From positions 496,001-560,000 of the forward strand of contig OZ250139.1 of assembly GCA_965237405.1 (NCBI GenBank): a stretch of 64,000 bases of DNA. The letters are read 5' to 3'. Shown one piece after another: positions 18,161 to 25,948 of this stretch. The notes beneath the pieces were generated by a model. That model saw only the letters and a list, made by a program, of their open reading frames with translations. It was not told the DNA's origin and did no database searches. This DNA is from CAUZIB01 sp963663925. GTDB lineage: Bacteria > Acidobacteriota > Vicinamibacteria > Vicinamibacterales > UBA8438. A program made the translations under genes and the position numbers. The stretch's first letter is position 1, and every line of letters begins with the position of its first letter.

Positions 18161-19897
18161 TCAGTTCCCCTCCAGAGGCGTGCCGGTGCCCTGAGTGAGA
18201 ACGACGACCTGGTTCAGCCTCTCGACACCGAATCGCTCGGAGTTCCCGTCGGGCCATCGGACGTCCACCGCATCGACCGACGTGGCGTCGCCTACACCGA
18301 AATGAACACGCGGGTCGTTGCTGCTCAAGTAGCTGTATGCCGGATGGGCCAGCCGTGACATCTCAATCTGCCCGATGCGCAGCGTCACAGTGGCGCCGGT
18401 GGCATCGCGCAACCCGATCATCGGACGTACGATCAACCAGCTTCGATCGTTCTTGATGGCGACATTGCGAAAGACGCGCAGCGTGTTGTCGATGTTATTC
18501 GTGACCAGGTCGATGTCGCCATCGTTGTCGATATCGCCGAACGCCAACCCACGGGTGTTCTCCACGTGTCGAGAGAAGGCACCTGCCTGGTCGCTGACAT
18601 GTTCGTATCGTCCATTCCCTGAATTCTCGAAGACCAGGTTCGGCTCGGCGTATCGCTGCCAGAACGCACTGCCGGCCGCGCCGGGGAGGATCGGCCCGCG
18701 GATTATACGACCGTTTACAAGCGCCACGTCGAGGTCGCCATCATGGTCGTAGTCGAGGAAGCCGCATCCCCAGCCAGTGAGCGGAAGCGAAACAGCGCCG
18801 AGACCTGAAGCCGCTGACCCGTCGCGGTACCAGCTGTCGGCGTCGCCCGTGTACAGCGTGTTGGTCTCGTCCCCGAAGTGAGTTATGAACAGATCATACC
18901 GCCCATCGCCGTCTGCATCGCCCACAGCAACACCCATTCCCGCCTCGGTCTTCCCAGCGCCGTTGAGCGCGACACCTCGCGTCAGCGCCTCATCGCGGAA
19001 CGTCCCGTCGCCCTGGTTGGCCCACAGGAGATTCGGCTTTCCGTCGTTGGCGACGTAGAGGTCGACCAGCCCATCGCCCGTCATGTCGGCGGACACGACA
19101 CCCCATCCGCTCAACGTTTCGGTGAGGCCCGCCTGTTTCGACACGTTGGTAAACCGGCCGGTGCCGTCGTTGCGAAACAGCAGGTCGGATATCCCGGGAA
19201 AGATATCCGGCCCGCAGTACTCCGGCGATAGCCCTTCGTCGCGCGAACCTTGGACGTTCGGGTTCGCACACTCCGTCGTTGGATCGAATTCGGCAAACCG
19301 AGCCACGTACAGATCGAGATCACCGTCCGCGTCGTAGTCAAGGAAGGCAGCTGATGAGCTCCAGCCGTCAGCCGCAACTCCAGCAGCATGGGTGACCTCG
19401 ACGAAGGAGCCATTTCCCTCGTTGCGATACAGCACATCGGGACCGTAGTTGGTCACGTAAAGATCGAGGTCGCCATCGTTGTCGATATCCCCCGCGGCGG
19501 CGCCGTGGCCATATCCCGGATCCCCCACGCCAGCAATTTCGCTGACGTCCAGAAAGGTACCGTCGTCCTGCTGCTGGTACAAGCGGTTGGGGGCGGGAGC
19601 CCGTAGCGCCGGGAAGCTGCGGTCCGGTGACTGGTGACGCACCTGATAGAGATCGAGGTCGCCATCATTGTCGTAGTCGAGCAGTGCCACTCCACCTGCT
19701 GTGACCTCGGGCGTGAGGTACTGGCCGTCGGGCCAGGGCTCTGCTTCTGCCGGGAGGCCGAGCTGGGTGGTGACTTCGACGAACAAGGCGTCCGATTCAG
19801 GCGAACTCGCGTCGGTAGGCTCCGGCGCGACGCCATCGGTGCAGCCGGCCAACCACGTGAGTGCGATCACGATCGGCAGCCATCGCGGCCCGCGCAT
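18161..19897 (-). CDS. CRTAC1-family lipoprotein (FG-GAP propeller plus ASPIC/UnbV)
   Basis: A 578-residue lipoprotein. It starts at the ATG preceded by GGAGGACATCCA and has the lipobox TWLAGC near residue 18. The body consists of Asp-rich FG-GAP repeats (LLDYDNDGDLDLYQV, GDIDNDGDLDLYVT, LDYDADGDLDLYVA, GDADGDGRYDLFIT, LDYDHDGDLDVALV, GDIDNDGDIDLVTN). It ends in an ASPIC/UnbV domain (GATVTLRIGQI, VHFGVGD, VDVRWPDGNSE). The frame is open 82 codons further upstream, but that part is not protein-like. The convergent arrangement with the other CRTAC1 gene suggests a related pair anchored differently. Confidence 0.88.
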   Translation of the reverse strand: MRGPRWLPIVIALTWLAGCTDGVAPEPTDASSPESDALFVEVTTQLGLPAEAEPWPDGQYLTPEVTAGGVALLDYDNDGDLDLYQVRHQSPDRSFPALRAPAPNRLYQQQDDGTFLDVSEIAGVGDPGYGHGAAAGDIDNDGDLDLYVTNYGPDVLYRNEGNGSFVEVTHAAGVAADGWSSSAAFLDYDADGDLDLYVARFAEFDPTTECANPNVQGSRDEGLSPEYCGPDIFPGISDLLFRNDGTGRFTNVSKQAGLTETLSGWGVVSADMTGDGLVDLYVANDGKPNLLWANQGDGTFRDEALTRGVALNGAGKTEAGMGVAVGDADGDGRYDLFITHFGDETNTLYTGDADSWYRDGSAASGLGAVSLPLTGWGCGFLDYDHDGDLDVALVNGRIIRGPILPGAAGSAFWQRYAEPNLVFENSGNGRYEHVSDQAGAFSRHVENTRGLAFGDIDNDGDIDLVTNNIDNTLRVFRNVAIKNDRSWLIVRPMIGLRDATGATVTLRIGQIEMSRLAHPAYSYLSSNDPRVHFGVGDATSVDAVDVRWPDGNSERFGVERLNQVVVLTQGTGTPLEGN

Positions 19898-20009
19898 TGG
19901 ATGTCCTCCAGCCGTGACGATCCGATCGGGATGACCGGGTAGGGTGCCTGGGTGACAGATGTTAGCATAGCCCCCGGTCATCGATGATCGTTCATGACAG
20001 GGATTGCCC

Positions 20010-20870
20010 ATGATGCGGTGCACCGGCAGGTGGATCGGCGCGTTCGTCTCCATCGTTGCGGCGGGTTGCGGGGGCGAGCGACCGTCACCGCCGCCGCTTC
20101 CGGGCGAGGATTCGACGCCACCCAGCGCGATCGAGCTGCTCAATCAACCCGACGAGTTGACCGAAGGTCGCGCATGGCTCAGTTCTGGCAACCCAGAGGC
20201 TGCACTCCCTCACTTCACGGCAGCCATCGCGCGCGATCCAGGCAACGCCCAGGCCTATTTCCACCGGGGTAGCGCCTATCTCGAGCTGGGTGAATCCCAG
20301 TCAGCAATCGACGACCTCACGGCCGCCATTAAGCTCGACGGCAGCCTCGACGTGGCTTTTAGGAGACGCGGCATCGCGCGAGCGCAGCTGAGCCGGCCGA
20401 CCGAAGCGTTGGCCGACCTTCACGAGGCCATCCGGCTTAACCCCTACCAGGTCGAGCACTATCGATACCGCGGGCTCGCCTATCAGATGCTGGGCGACCC
20501 AGAAAAGGCGCTGGAGGATTATGCGGCAGGGCTCGAATTGTCGCCGCTGGCCACCGACGTGATCGGCCATCGCGCCGAGCTGTATGAGGCCCTGGGCAGC
20601 TACGATCTCGCGCTCGACGACCGCTCCAGGCTCGTTGAGTTGCAACCGATCTCAGCCGGCCCGTATGTCGACCGCGGTGTTGTCTACGAACGCATTGGGC
20701 GCCTCGACGAGGCGATCGCCGACTACACTCACGCGATCAGCCTGGTTCCCGACTATCCGTCCGCCTACTACAACCGCGCATCGGCGTACCGACAGAAGGG
20801 CAATCGGAAGCGAGCCGACGCCGACCTTGAAGTCGTTGGACAGCTCGTCGGTGACGCCCCACCGCGGTAG
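20010..20870 (+). CDS. TPR-repeat lipoprotein
   Basis: A 286-residue protein with lipobox VSIVAAGC near residue 20, a short Pro-rich linker and then about six tetratricopeptide repeats. Examples are AQAYFHRGSAYLELGESQSA, EHYRYRGLAYQMLGDPEKAL and AYYNRASAYRQKGNRKRA. TPR solenoids serve as protein-binding scaffolds; this one should be tethered to a membrane on the periplasmic side. Starts at 20010 and 20013 (ATGATG) are both possible. It is divergent from the CRTAC1 lipoprotein (112 bases between starts) and convergent with the Sel1 gene (3 bases), which ties it to both in the island cargo. Confidence 0.85.
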   Translation: MMRCTGRWIGAFVSIVAAGCGGERPSPPPLPGEDSTPPSAIELLNQPDELTEGRAWLSSGNPEAALPHFTAAIARDPGNAQAYFHRGSAYLELGESQSAIDDLTAAIKLDGSLDVAFRRRGIARAQLSRPTEALADLHEAIRLNPYQVEHYRYRGLAYQMLGDPEKALEDYAAGLELSPLATDVIGHRAELYEALGSYDLALDDRSRLVELQPISAGPYVDRGVVYERIGRLDEAIADYTHAISLVPDYPSAYYNRASAYRQKGNRKRADADLEVVGQLVGDAPPR

Positions 20871-20873
20871 AAC

Positions 20874-22799
20874 CTAGCGCGGGTGTGCCGCGTCCCATTC
20901 GCCGGCGAGGCGTTGAGCGTCGGCGAGCTGGCTTGCCGTTAGCAGGCTCTCGGCTTTGGCGCGGTCTTGAACAGCCTTCTCCCGCTCGGCACCCGTCGAC
21001 CGTGACACCGCCAGCGTCAGCCACATGTGCGCGGCGACATGGTCCTGCTGAAGACCTTGGCCGCTGGCGTACATCAACCCTAAGCTGTACAGTGCGCGGC
21101 CGAGGCCCTGCTCGGCCGCCAGCCGGTACCACCGCTCCGCTTCCGCGTCATCCTGCGCGACGCTCTGGCCGGTGGCGTGCATGAACCCGAGGTTGGACTG
21201 TGCCAGAGCATTCCCTTGCTCGGCTGCCATCCGGAACCACCGGACCGCCTCCACATCGTCCTGTGGAATGCCTCGGCCGGTGATATACACGACCCCCAAG
21301 TTGTACTGGGCGAGGGCATCCTCTTGGTCGGCCGCCAACCGGTACCACCGTACGGCTTCCGCATCATCGCGCGCGACGCCCTCGCCGGTGGCGTACAGCC
21401 TCGCGAGGTTGTTCTGCGCCGCGATATCTCCTTGTTCCGCCGCCAATCGCCACCATCGCACCGCTTCGTCGTCATCCTGCGGAACGCCTTGGCCGGTCGC
21501 GTACATTCTCGCTAAGTTGTTCTGCGCCGCGGCGTCCCCTTGGTAGGCCGCCGACTGAAGCCACTGCGCTGCCTCGACGTCATCCTGCTCGACACCTCGG
21601 CCGGTGGCGTGCATGAGCCCAAGGGCGCCCTGCGCCTCGGCATTCCCTTGATCCGCCGCCAACCGGTACCACCGCACCGCTTCCGCGTCGTCTTGCGCGA
21701 CGCCTTGGCCGGCTGCGTACATCCTCGCCAGGCTGTTCTGGGCCTTGGACACCCCCTGGTCGGCCGCGACCCGGTACCACCGCGCGGCCTCCGCATCATT
21801 CTGGGGGACGCCTTGGCCGGTTTCGTACATGAGCCCGAGAGCGCCCGGCGCCTCGGCATCGCCGTGTTCCGTCGCCAATCGGTACCATCGTGCCGCTTCT
21901 GCGTAATCCTGGGAGACGCCGCGGCCAGTCGCGTACATGAATCCGAGGTTGTTCTGCGCTCCAGCCACCCCTTGGTCGGCTGCCAACCGCCACCACTGCA
22001 CGGCTTCCGCGTCATTCTGGCGAACGGATCGGCCGGTGGCGTACATCCTCCCGAGGTTGTTCTGCGCCGCGGCGACCCCTTGGTTCGCCGCCAACCGGTA
22101 CCACCGCACGGCTTCCGCATCATCCTGCGAGACACCTCCGCCGAGGTCGTACATGAGCCCCAGGGCGGCCTGTGCTTCCGCATATCCCTGGTCTGCCGCC
22201 AACCGGTACCACCGCAAGGCTTCGGCGTCATCCTGTTGGAAGCCCTGATCGGTGGGAGACGTTCTGAACGCAAATGGGGACCCAGTCGCGTACATCAGCC
22301 CCAGGTTGTATTGGGCCCCGGCATCCCCTTGTTCCGCCCGCGTCCGCAGATCGACTACGTCTTGGTCGGCCGCCAACTTGTACCAGCGCGCCGCTTCGGC
22401 GTCATCCTGGAGGACGCCTCGGCCGTTGGCGTACATGAACCCGAGGTTGTTCTGGGCGCCGACCAGTCCCTGATCGGCCGCCCACCGGTACAACCGCACG
22501 GCTTCCGCGTCATCTTGGGGGACGCCTTGGCCGGTGAAGTACATCTTCCCGAGGTTGTACTGCGCAAGGGCCAACCCTTGGTCCGCTGCTAGCCGGTACC
22601 ACCGCACCGCTTCGGCATCATCCCTGGAGACGCCGTCACCAGTCGCGTACAACAGTCCGACGTCGTACTGGGCCACGGCATCGCCCGCGTTTGCCCTGGC
22701 CCGCACGTTGTCGACCGTTTCCTGCCCCGCGTAGATGGGTGCCCAGAGCACCGCGATGGCGAAGGCGAGTGGGACGGGGCGTGCACAACGACCGACCAT
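20874..22799 (-). CDS. Exported Sel1-repeat protein with about 15 repeats
   Basis: A 641-residue protein with signal peptide (VPLAFAIAVLWAPIYAGQ). About 15 Sel1-like repeats of 36 residues follow, each of the form A-Q-x-N-L-G-x-M-Y-x-x-G-x-G-V-x-Q-D-D-A-E-A-x-R-W-Y-x-x-A-A-x-Q-G. A short helical tail closes it (EREKAVQDRAKAESLL). At DNA level the 36-residue unit appears as 108-bp near-tandem repeats. Repeat 4 carries a small insertion (SPFAFRTSPTDQG). Sel1 proteins bind partner proteins, sometimes at the cell surface or in host interaction; no partner is visible here. The start at 22799 gives a GAGAGG ribosome site six bases away; 22805 is the alternative. Confidence 0.88.
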   Translation of the reverse strand: MVGRCARPVPLAFAIAVLWAPIYAGQETVDNVRARANAGDAVAQYDVGLLYATGDGVSRDDAEAVRWYRLAADQGLALAQYNLGKMYFTGQGVPQDDAEAVRLYRWAADQGLVGAQNNLGFMYANGRGVLQDDAEAARWYKLAADQDVVDLRTRAEQGDAGAQYNLGLMYATGSPFAFRTSPTDQGFQQDDAEALRWYRLAADQGYAEAQAALGLMYDLGGGVSQDDAEAVRWYRLAANQGVAAAQNNLGRMYATGRSVRQNDAEAVQWWRLAADQGVAGAQNNLGFMYATGRGVSQDYAEAARWYRLATEHGDAEAPGALGLMYETGQGVPQNDAEAARWYRVAADQGVSKAQNSLARMYAAGQGVAQDDAEAVRWYRLAADQGNAEAQGALGLMHATGRGVEQDDVEAAQWLQSAAYQGDAAAQNNLARMYATGQGVPQDDDEAVRWWRLAAEQGDIAAQNNLARLYATGEGVARDDAEAVRWYRLAADQEDALAQYNLGVVYITGRGIPQDDVEAVRWFRMAAEQGNALAQSNLGFMHATGQSVAQDDAEAERWYRLAAEQGLGRALYSLGLMYASGQGLQQDHVAAHMWLTLAVSRSTGAEREKAVQDRAKAESLLTASQLADAQRLAGEWDAAHPR

Positions 22800-22936
22800 A
22801 GACATCCTCTCTAGTTACCATAGCGCAGGGCGGTGGGCCGTTCAACGAGCCCTGTCGGAATCGACCCGGACTCCCTGCTCGATTGGCGCGAATGAGAGTG
22901 CTTGAGACGGTGATACGATACGTGGGGGATGGCAGG

Positions 22937-23090
22937 ATGTTGCGTGGCAGATGGGCGCTAGTAGCGCTGGCGGTCATGTTCGTGGCGTCGGCGGAGGCCC
23001 AGCAGCTCCCGGTCTTTCGCGCCGGCGTCGAGCTGCTCGAAGTCGACGTCAGTGTGGTCGATGATGCGGGCGAGCCGATTGCCGACTTGG
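22937..23090 (+). pseudogene. VWFA-related acidobacterial protein, N-terminal stub
   Basis: The reading frame starts with a signal peptide (WALVALAVMFVASAEAQQ) and then VFRAGVELLEVDVSVVDDAG and EPIADL. This is the opening of the 'VWFA-related' proteins common in Acidobacteria, which continue with a T-x-x-D-F block and a von Willebrand A domain. Here the frame switches to integrase DNA right after ADL and ends at 23176. The remaining protein, including the metal-ion-dependent adhesion site, is lost. Confidence 0.7.
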
Positions 23091-23288
23091 CTGGGCCATC
23101 GCAATATCAGCACGACGAGCCGATATCTCTCGACGACGACGGCGGGCCACCTGCACCACACGCTGAAGAAATTTGAAAAAGCTCGCCTGCGTCGCACAAA
23201 CGTCGCACAAACAGTGCATATGGAGAACAGAGCGATTTCCGACGATTCGCTGGACCATCTGCAAGTTATTGACAAGTCCGGAGGTTGA
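23091..23288 (+). pseudogene. Tyrosine recombinase (island integrase), C-terminal remnant
   Basis: In frame with position 23091 the DNA reads LGHRNISTTSRYLSTTTAG, then LHHTLKKFEKARLRRTNVAQ, and stops at 23286-23288. LGH is the box containing the active-site His, and the Tyr of SRYL is in the expected place for the catalytic nucleophile. The rest of the enzyme, including both Arg residues of the active site, is missing. The remnant points at, and ends directly beside, the 3' end of tRNA-Pro, where the integrase gene of a tRNA-targeting island is expected. Confidence 0.82.
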
Positions 23289-23329
23289 GGTGGTCGGGGC
23301 GCCCGGATTCGAACCGGGGACTTCCTGCT
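23289..23329 (-). repeat. Right island boundary: att repeat inside tRNA-Pro
   Basis: The second copy of the 41-bp direct repeat (40 of 41 bases equal to 9424-9464). It runs from just outside the CCA end to the 3' side of the anticodon stem of the intact tRNA. Identity stops at the anticodon loop on one side and one base beyond the tRNA 3' end region on the other. Confidence 0.88.
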
Positions 23330-23367
23330 CCCAAAGCAGGCGCGCTACCAGGCTGCGCCACGCCCCG
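23291..23367 (-). tRNA. tRNA-Pro(TGG), CCA encoded
   Basis: The minus strand folds as a complete cloverleaf. The acceptor is CGGGGCG/CGCCCCG with discriminator A and encoded CCA. The D arm contains GCGCAGCCTGGTAGCGC, the anticodon stem is CCTGC/GCAGG with loop TTTGGGA, and the T arm is CCCGGTTCGAATCCGGG. The anticodon TGG reads proline codons. The 3' half served as attachment site for the island to its left. Confidence 0.96.
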
Positions 23368-23564
23368 ATAGAAGGCTGTAATCACTGGGAAAGACCGGAA
23401 GACGCTAGCGGACCGGTGCAGTTGCTTCGGACAAGCGTTCTCTGGTGATTTCCTAAGACTCCCCAGATTATCCCACAGAAACCAGGCGCACACCTCGTTC
23501 GTGGGCTGATCGCGGCTAGGTGCTATCATCTGACTCGAATAGTGCAGTTCACCAAGGAGGTGTC

Positions 23565-24557
23565 ATGCGCCTAAGAGGTTTCGGCAGGACCCTGCCGATT
23601 ATCGTGCTTGCGTTGCTAGTGGGACTGCCCGAATGGGGAAGCACTCAGTCGGTGAACGAGTGGACGCCGCCCCGGACCCCCGACGGTCAGCCTGACATTC
23701 AGGGCGTCTGGACCAACTTCGATCCAACGCCATTCGAGGCTCCTAGCGAGATTGATATCGAGCGGTTGGCGCCGCTGGCGCGATGGTTTCCAGGCACGAA
23801 CCTGCCGCCGGCCAAGCCCAAACCTCCTGAGCCGGGCGAACGGCGACCGGTCAGTTTAGGTTCCCTTTTCCCCGATGGCCCGGGCAGTGCGGACCGAAAC
23901 GCCCGTCGGCGTTCGATGGTTGTGGACCCACTTAGCGGTCGCATTCCGGTGCGCGAGTCTGCGGTTTCGGTTCGAAACCAGCGTCTCATTAACTTGACTG
24001 ATAGCTGGTTGAACCACACCGAGTGGGAACGTTGCATCACCCGCGGCGTGCCCGGCGGAATCTTTCCCCCTGGCTACGGCGCTGGGTACCGGATCATCCA
24101 GTCGCCAGGCTATGTCGTCATCCAGTACGAGATGATCCACGAGGCTCGGATTATTGCCCTGGACGGCCGTCCGACGATCCCATCCGGCATTCATCTGTGG
24201 AACGGGGACTCGCGCGGACGCTGGGAGGGTAATACCCTAGTCGTCGAGGTCGGCAATTACAACGACAAGGGTGCCATCGCGACCAACGTTGGGACTCGAG
24301 GCGCGCGTGGTATTCCGCGAACCGAAGGGTTAAAGGTGGTGGAGCGTTTCACCTTTGCCGATGCGGATACGATCGAGTACGAAGTCACAATCGAGGACCA
24401 GGAGATCTACACTGGTCCCTGGAAGGTCGCGATACCGCTCAATAAGGACGTAACCTACGAGCTGTACGAGTATGCTTGCCACGAGGGAAACTACGGTCTT
24501 GAGAACAGCTTGAGCGGTGGTCGCGCTGAGGACCGTGCGATGGCATCGGGTCGCTGA
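23565..24557 (+). CDS. Secreted protein of unknown function ('PDGQPDIQGVW' family)
   Basis: A 330-residue exported protein. The start follows a strong AAGGAGGTGTC ribosome site. The signal peptide (LPIIVLALLVGLPEWGSTQS) is followed by RTPDGQPDIQGVWTNFDPTP, which is diagnostic of a large acidobacterial/proteobacterial family of unknown role. Later blocks are ITRGVPGGIFPPGYGAGYRI, VVIQYEMIHEARIIALDGRP, GDSRGRWEGNTLVVEVGNY and ETIY-like beta strands near the end, which suggest a lipocalin- or beta-sandwich-like fold. It is the first gene outside the island on the right. No enzyme motif is seen. Confidence 0.8.
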   Translation: MRLRGFGRTLPIIVLALLVGLPEWGSTQSVNEWTPPRTPDGQPDIQGVWTNFDPTPFEAPSEIDIERLAPLARWFPGTNLPPAKPKPPEPGERRPVSLGSLFPDGPGSADRNARRRSMVVDPLSGRIPVRESAVSVRNQRLINLTDSWLNHTEWERCITRGVPGGIFPPGYGAGYRIIQSPGYVVIQYEMIHEARIIALDGRPTIPSGIHLWNGDSRGRWEGNTLVVEVGNYNDKGAIATNVGTRGARGIPRTEGLKVVERFTFADADTIEYEVTIEDQEIYTGPWKVAIPLNKDVTYELYEYACHEGNYGLENSLSGGRAEDRAMASGR

Positions 24558-24562
24558 CCGGT

Positions 24563-24745
24563 ACGGCGCCTACAGGTGTCGAGGCGGAGAGCGTAGGAGG
24601 CGATATCCAGGATGTCCATGATGGTGAGGTTGGTGACCGTGGCGTCCATGAGTCTGGAACACGCTCCGTTTCGGGTGCCGACCTGCAAGTCGTACAGCTG
24701 TCGCGCGATGTAGACCAGGGAGTGTCCCTCGACGGCGGGGACGGC
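24563..24745 (-). pseudogene. Cytochrome c relic (C-terminal end)
   Basis: The minus strand reads PAVEGHSLVYIARQLYDLQV, then GTRNGACSRLMDATVTNLT and MDILDIASYALRLD. This is the usual C-terminal order of small class I cytochromes c of the c553 type (GQxxxYLxxQLxDxxxGTR, LM...V..LT..D...IAAYL). The heme-binding CxxCH part and a start codon are absent upstream, and the frame runs on into the neighbouring gene without a proper stop. A dead fragment. Confidence 0.55.
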
Positions 24746-24810
24746 TCACGACTTTGACATGATCACCTAGCTGGCAGGCGTCGTTGGCCCGTCATACGCT
24801 CTGAGGTGTT

Positions 24811-25296
24811 TCAGCGGCGGTGGTCGAACACATGCGTTACCTCGACGGCCTTCATCCCTCCGAAGTCTGTCACGTTGTCGCCGGTCAGCTGCTCGCCAAA
24901 CTCGCCGTAGCGCCGGACGACTTCTGACGGCTGCGGCGGAAGCGGAAACTGGACGACGATTTCGACCTCGCCCTTCGGCCAATTGAGCGTGTTGATCCGC
25001 GACCAATACTGTCCGTTCTGCACCGTCGCTCGTCCCGAATCGATCAAGTTCATGGCGGGCCAATCCTCCGATGGGGAGGTTCGTGCAACGCTGTGGGTTA
25101 CGCGGTAGTTCACCAGCGCTCCATCGGGAAGATTGGTTTCGCCATCGATCCACAGTACGCGCCACTCTGACCGGTGGTCGACGGTTAGCCTAACCGCTTC
25201 GGTGCCAGTTACAGTATGTTCGCCGTTTGTCTGGGGCTGACCGCAGCCGCAGAGCAGGAGCACGAGCAGCAATGGTCCGATCGCACGCGTCGTCAT
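24811..25296 (-). CDS. Small lipoprotein of unknown function
   Basis: A 161-residue protein with a classic lipoprotein signal (GPLLLVLLLCGCGQPQ; the Cys at about residue 18 would be lipidated). The mature part is beta-rich, with VDHRSEWRVLWIDGETN, then VNYRVTHSVAR and EIVVQFPLPPQPSEVVRRY. I recognise no family. Its start faces the SLOG gene at 25332, leaving a short shared upstream region. Confidence 0.6.
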   Translation of the reverse strand: MTTRAIGPLLLVLLLCGCGQPQTNGEHTVTGTEAVRLTVDHRSEWRVLWIDGETNLPDGALVNYRVTHSVARTSPSEDWPAMNLIDSGRATVQNGQYWSRINTLNWPKGEVEIVVQFPLPPQPSEVVRRYGEFGEQLTGDNVTDFGGMKAVEVTHVFDHRR

Positions 25297-25331
25297 TCGG
25301 CGTGGATTATATCTTGGCTACAATAGTGTTA

Positions 25332-25892
25332 GTGAGCATCTTGAAGCTGTTATCGAAGGTGACGCGGCGACCGATTATCGGCGTCATGGGATCACACGAC
25401 AAGTCGTACGAAGATCGAACGGTGGAACTCGGGCGATGGATCGCCGAGCGTGGCTATCACTTGCTCACAGGTGCCGGCGGTGGTGTGATGATGTCTGTTT
25501 CGAAGGCGTTTGCCGAGGTTCCAGATCGCCACGGCCTGGTAGTCGGAGTCGTTCCGGCGATGTCCGATGACCCGAGACACCCACCCGTGCCCGGTTATCC
25601 CAATCCGTGGATCGAGCTACCGATCTACACCCACCTGGCTGTTGGTGGTCGCCATGGGGAAGAACTGACGTCGCGCAACCACGTTAACATCTTGACGTCG
25701 ACGGTCGTCGTGTTGCTCCCTGGCGCTGAGGGAACCGTCAGTGAGGCGAGATTAGCCGTTCGTTATGCGACGCCCTGTGTGGCGTTCCTGGCAAGTCGCA
25801 CCGAGATTCTAGCGTTGCCCGACGAGGTCCCGTCAGCATCCGGGCTTGCTGCTGTCGCCGCGTTCGTGACCGCGAATATCGTTGACCACTGA
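25332..25892 (+). CDS. SLOG-superfamily protein (LOG/TIGR00725-like)
   Basis: A 186-residue cytosolic Rossmann-like protein. Landmarks are RPIIGVMGSHDKSYEDRTVE near the N-terminus and LLTGAGGGVMMSVSKAF, the nucleotide-binding glycine-rich loop of the LOG/MoCo-carrier-like group. Then come VVGVVPAM, the region TSRNHVNILTSTVVVLLPG and EGTVSEARLAVRYATP. Related proteins are cytokinin-riboside hydrolases or molybdopterin-carrier-like proteins, but this one lacks the canonical PGGxGTxxE; it reads PGAEGTVSEA. The GTG at 25332 is chosen; the frame is open to 25227, but that would overlap the divergent lipoprotein. Confidence 0.72.
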   Translation: MSILKLLSKVTRRPIIGVMGSHDKSYEDRTVELGRWIAERGYHLLTGAGGGVMMSVSKAFAEVPDRHGLVVGVVPAMSDDPRHPPVPGYPNPWIELPIYTHLAVGGRHGEELTSRNHVNILTSTVVVLLPGAEGTVSEARLAVRYATPCVAFLASRTEILALPDEVPSASGLAAVAAFVTANIVDH

Positions 25893-25948
25893 GGCAGCGT
25901 GCGGTGAGCGCAGGACCATTGCCATCGTCAATGTCGGCAGGGAACCCC

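Larger units (their letters stand above)
9424..23329. mobile_element. Relic integrative element (genomic island) in tRNA-Pro
   Basis: The island is bounded by direct repeats of the tRNA-Pro 3' half. The intact tRNA stands at the right end and the displaced fragment at the left, as expected for insertion at the tRNA 3' end. The C-terminus of a tyrosine recombinase lies immediately beside the tRNA. Cargo: an IS30 copy, a TonB receptor, an IS6 fragment, an acyl-CoA dehydrogenase fragment, a secreted unknown, two CRTAC1 proteins, a TPR lipoprotein and a Sel1 protein. Most of the integrase is deleted, so the island can no longer excise itself. Whether all cargo arrived together is an inference. 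Confidence 0.75.

Noticed and set aside
21540..22592. Long repetitive plus-strand ORF of 350 codons
   Set aside because: It is the antisense shadow of the Sel1 repeats; its periodicity comes from the real gene on the minus strand.
20874..22799. The 108-bp repeats considered as a CRISPR or satellite array
   Set aside because: There are no spacers of constant length, and the repeats translate into Sel1 units.
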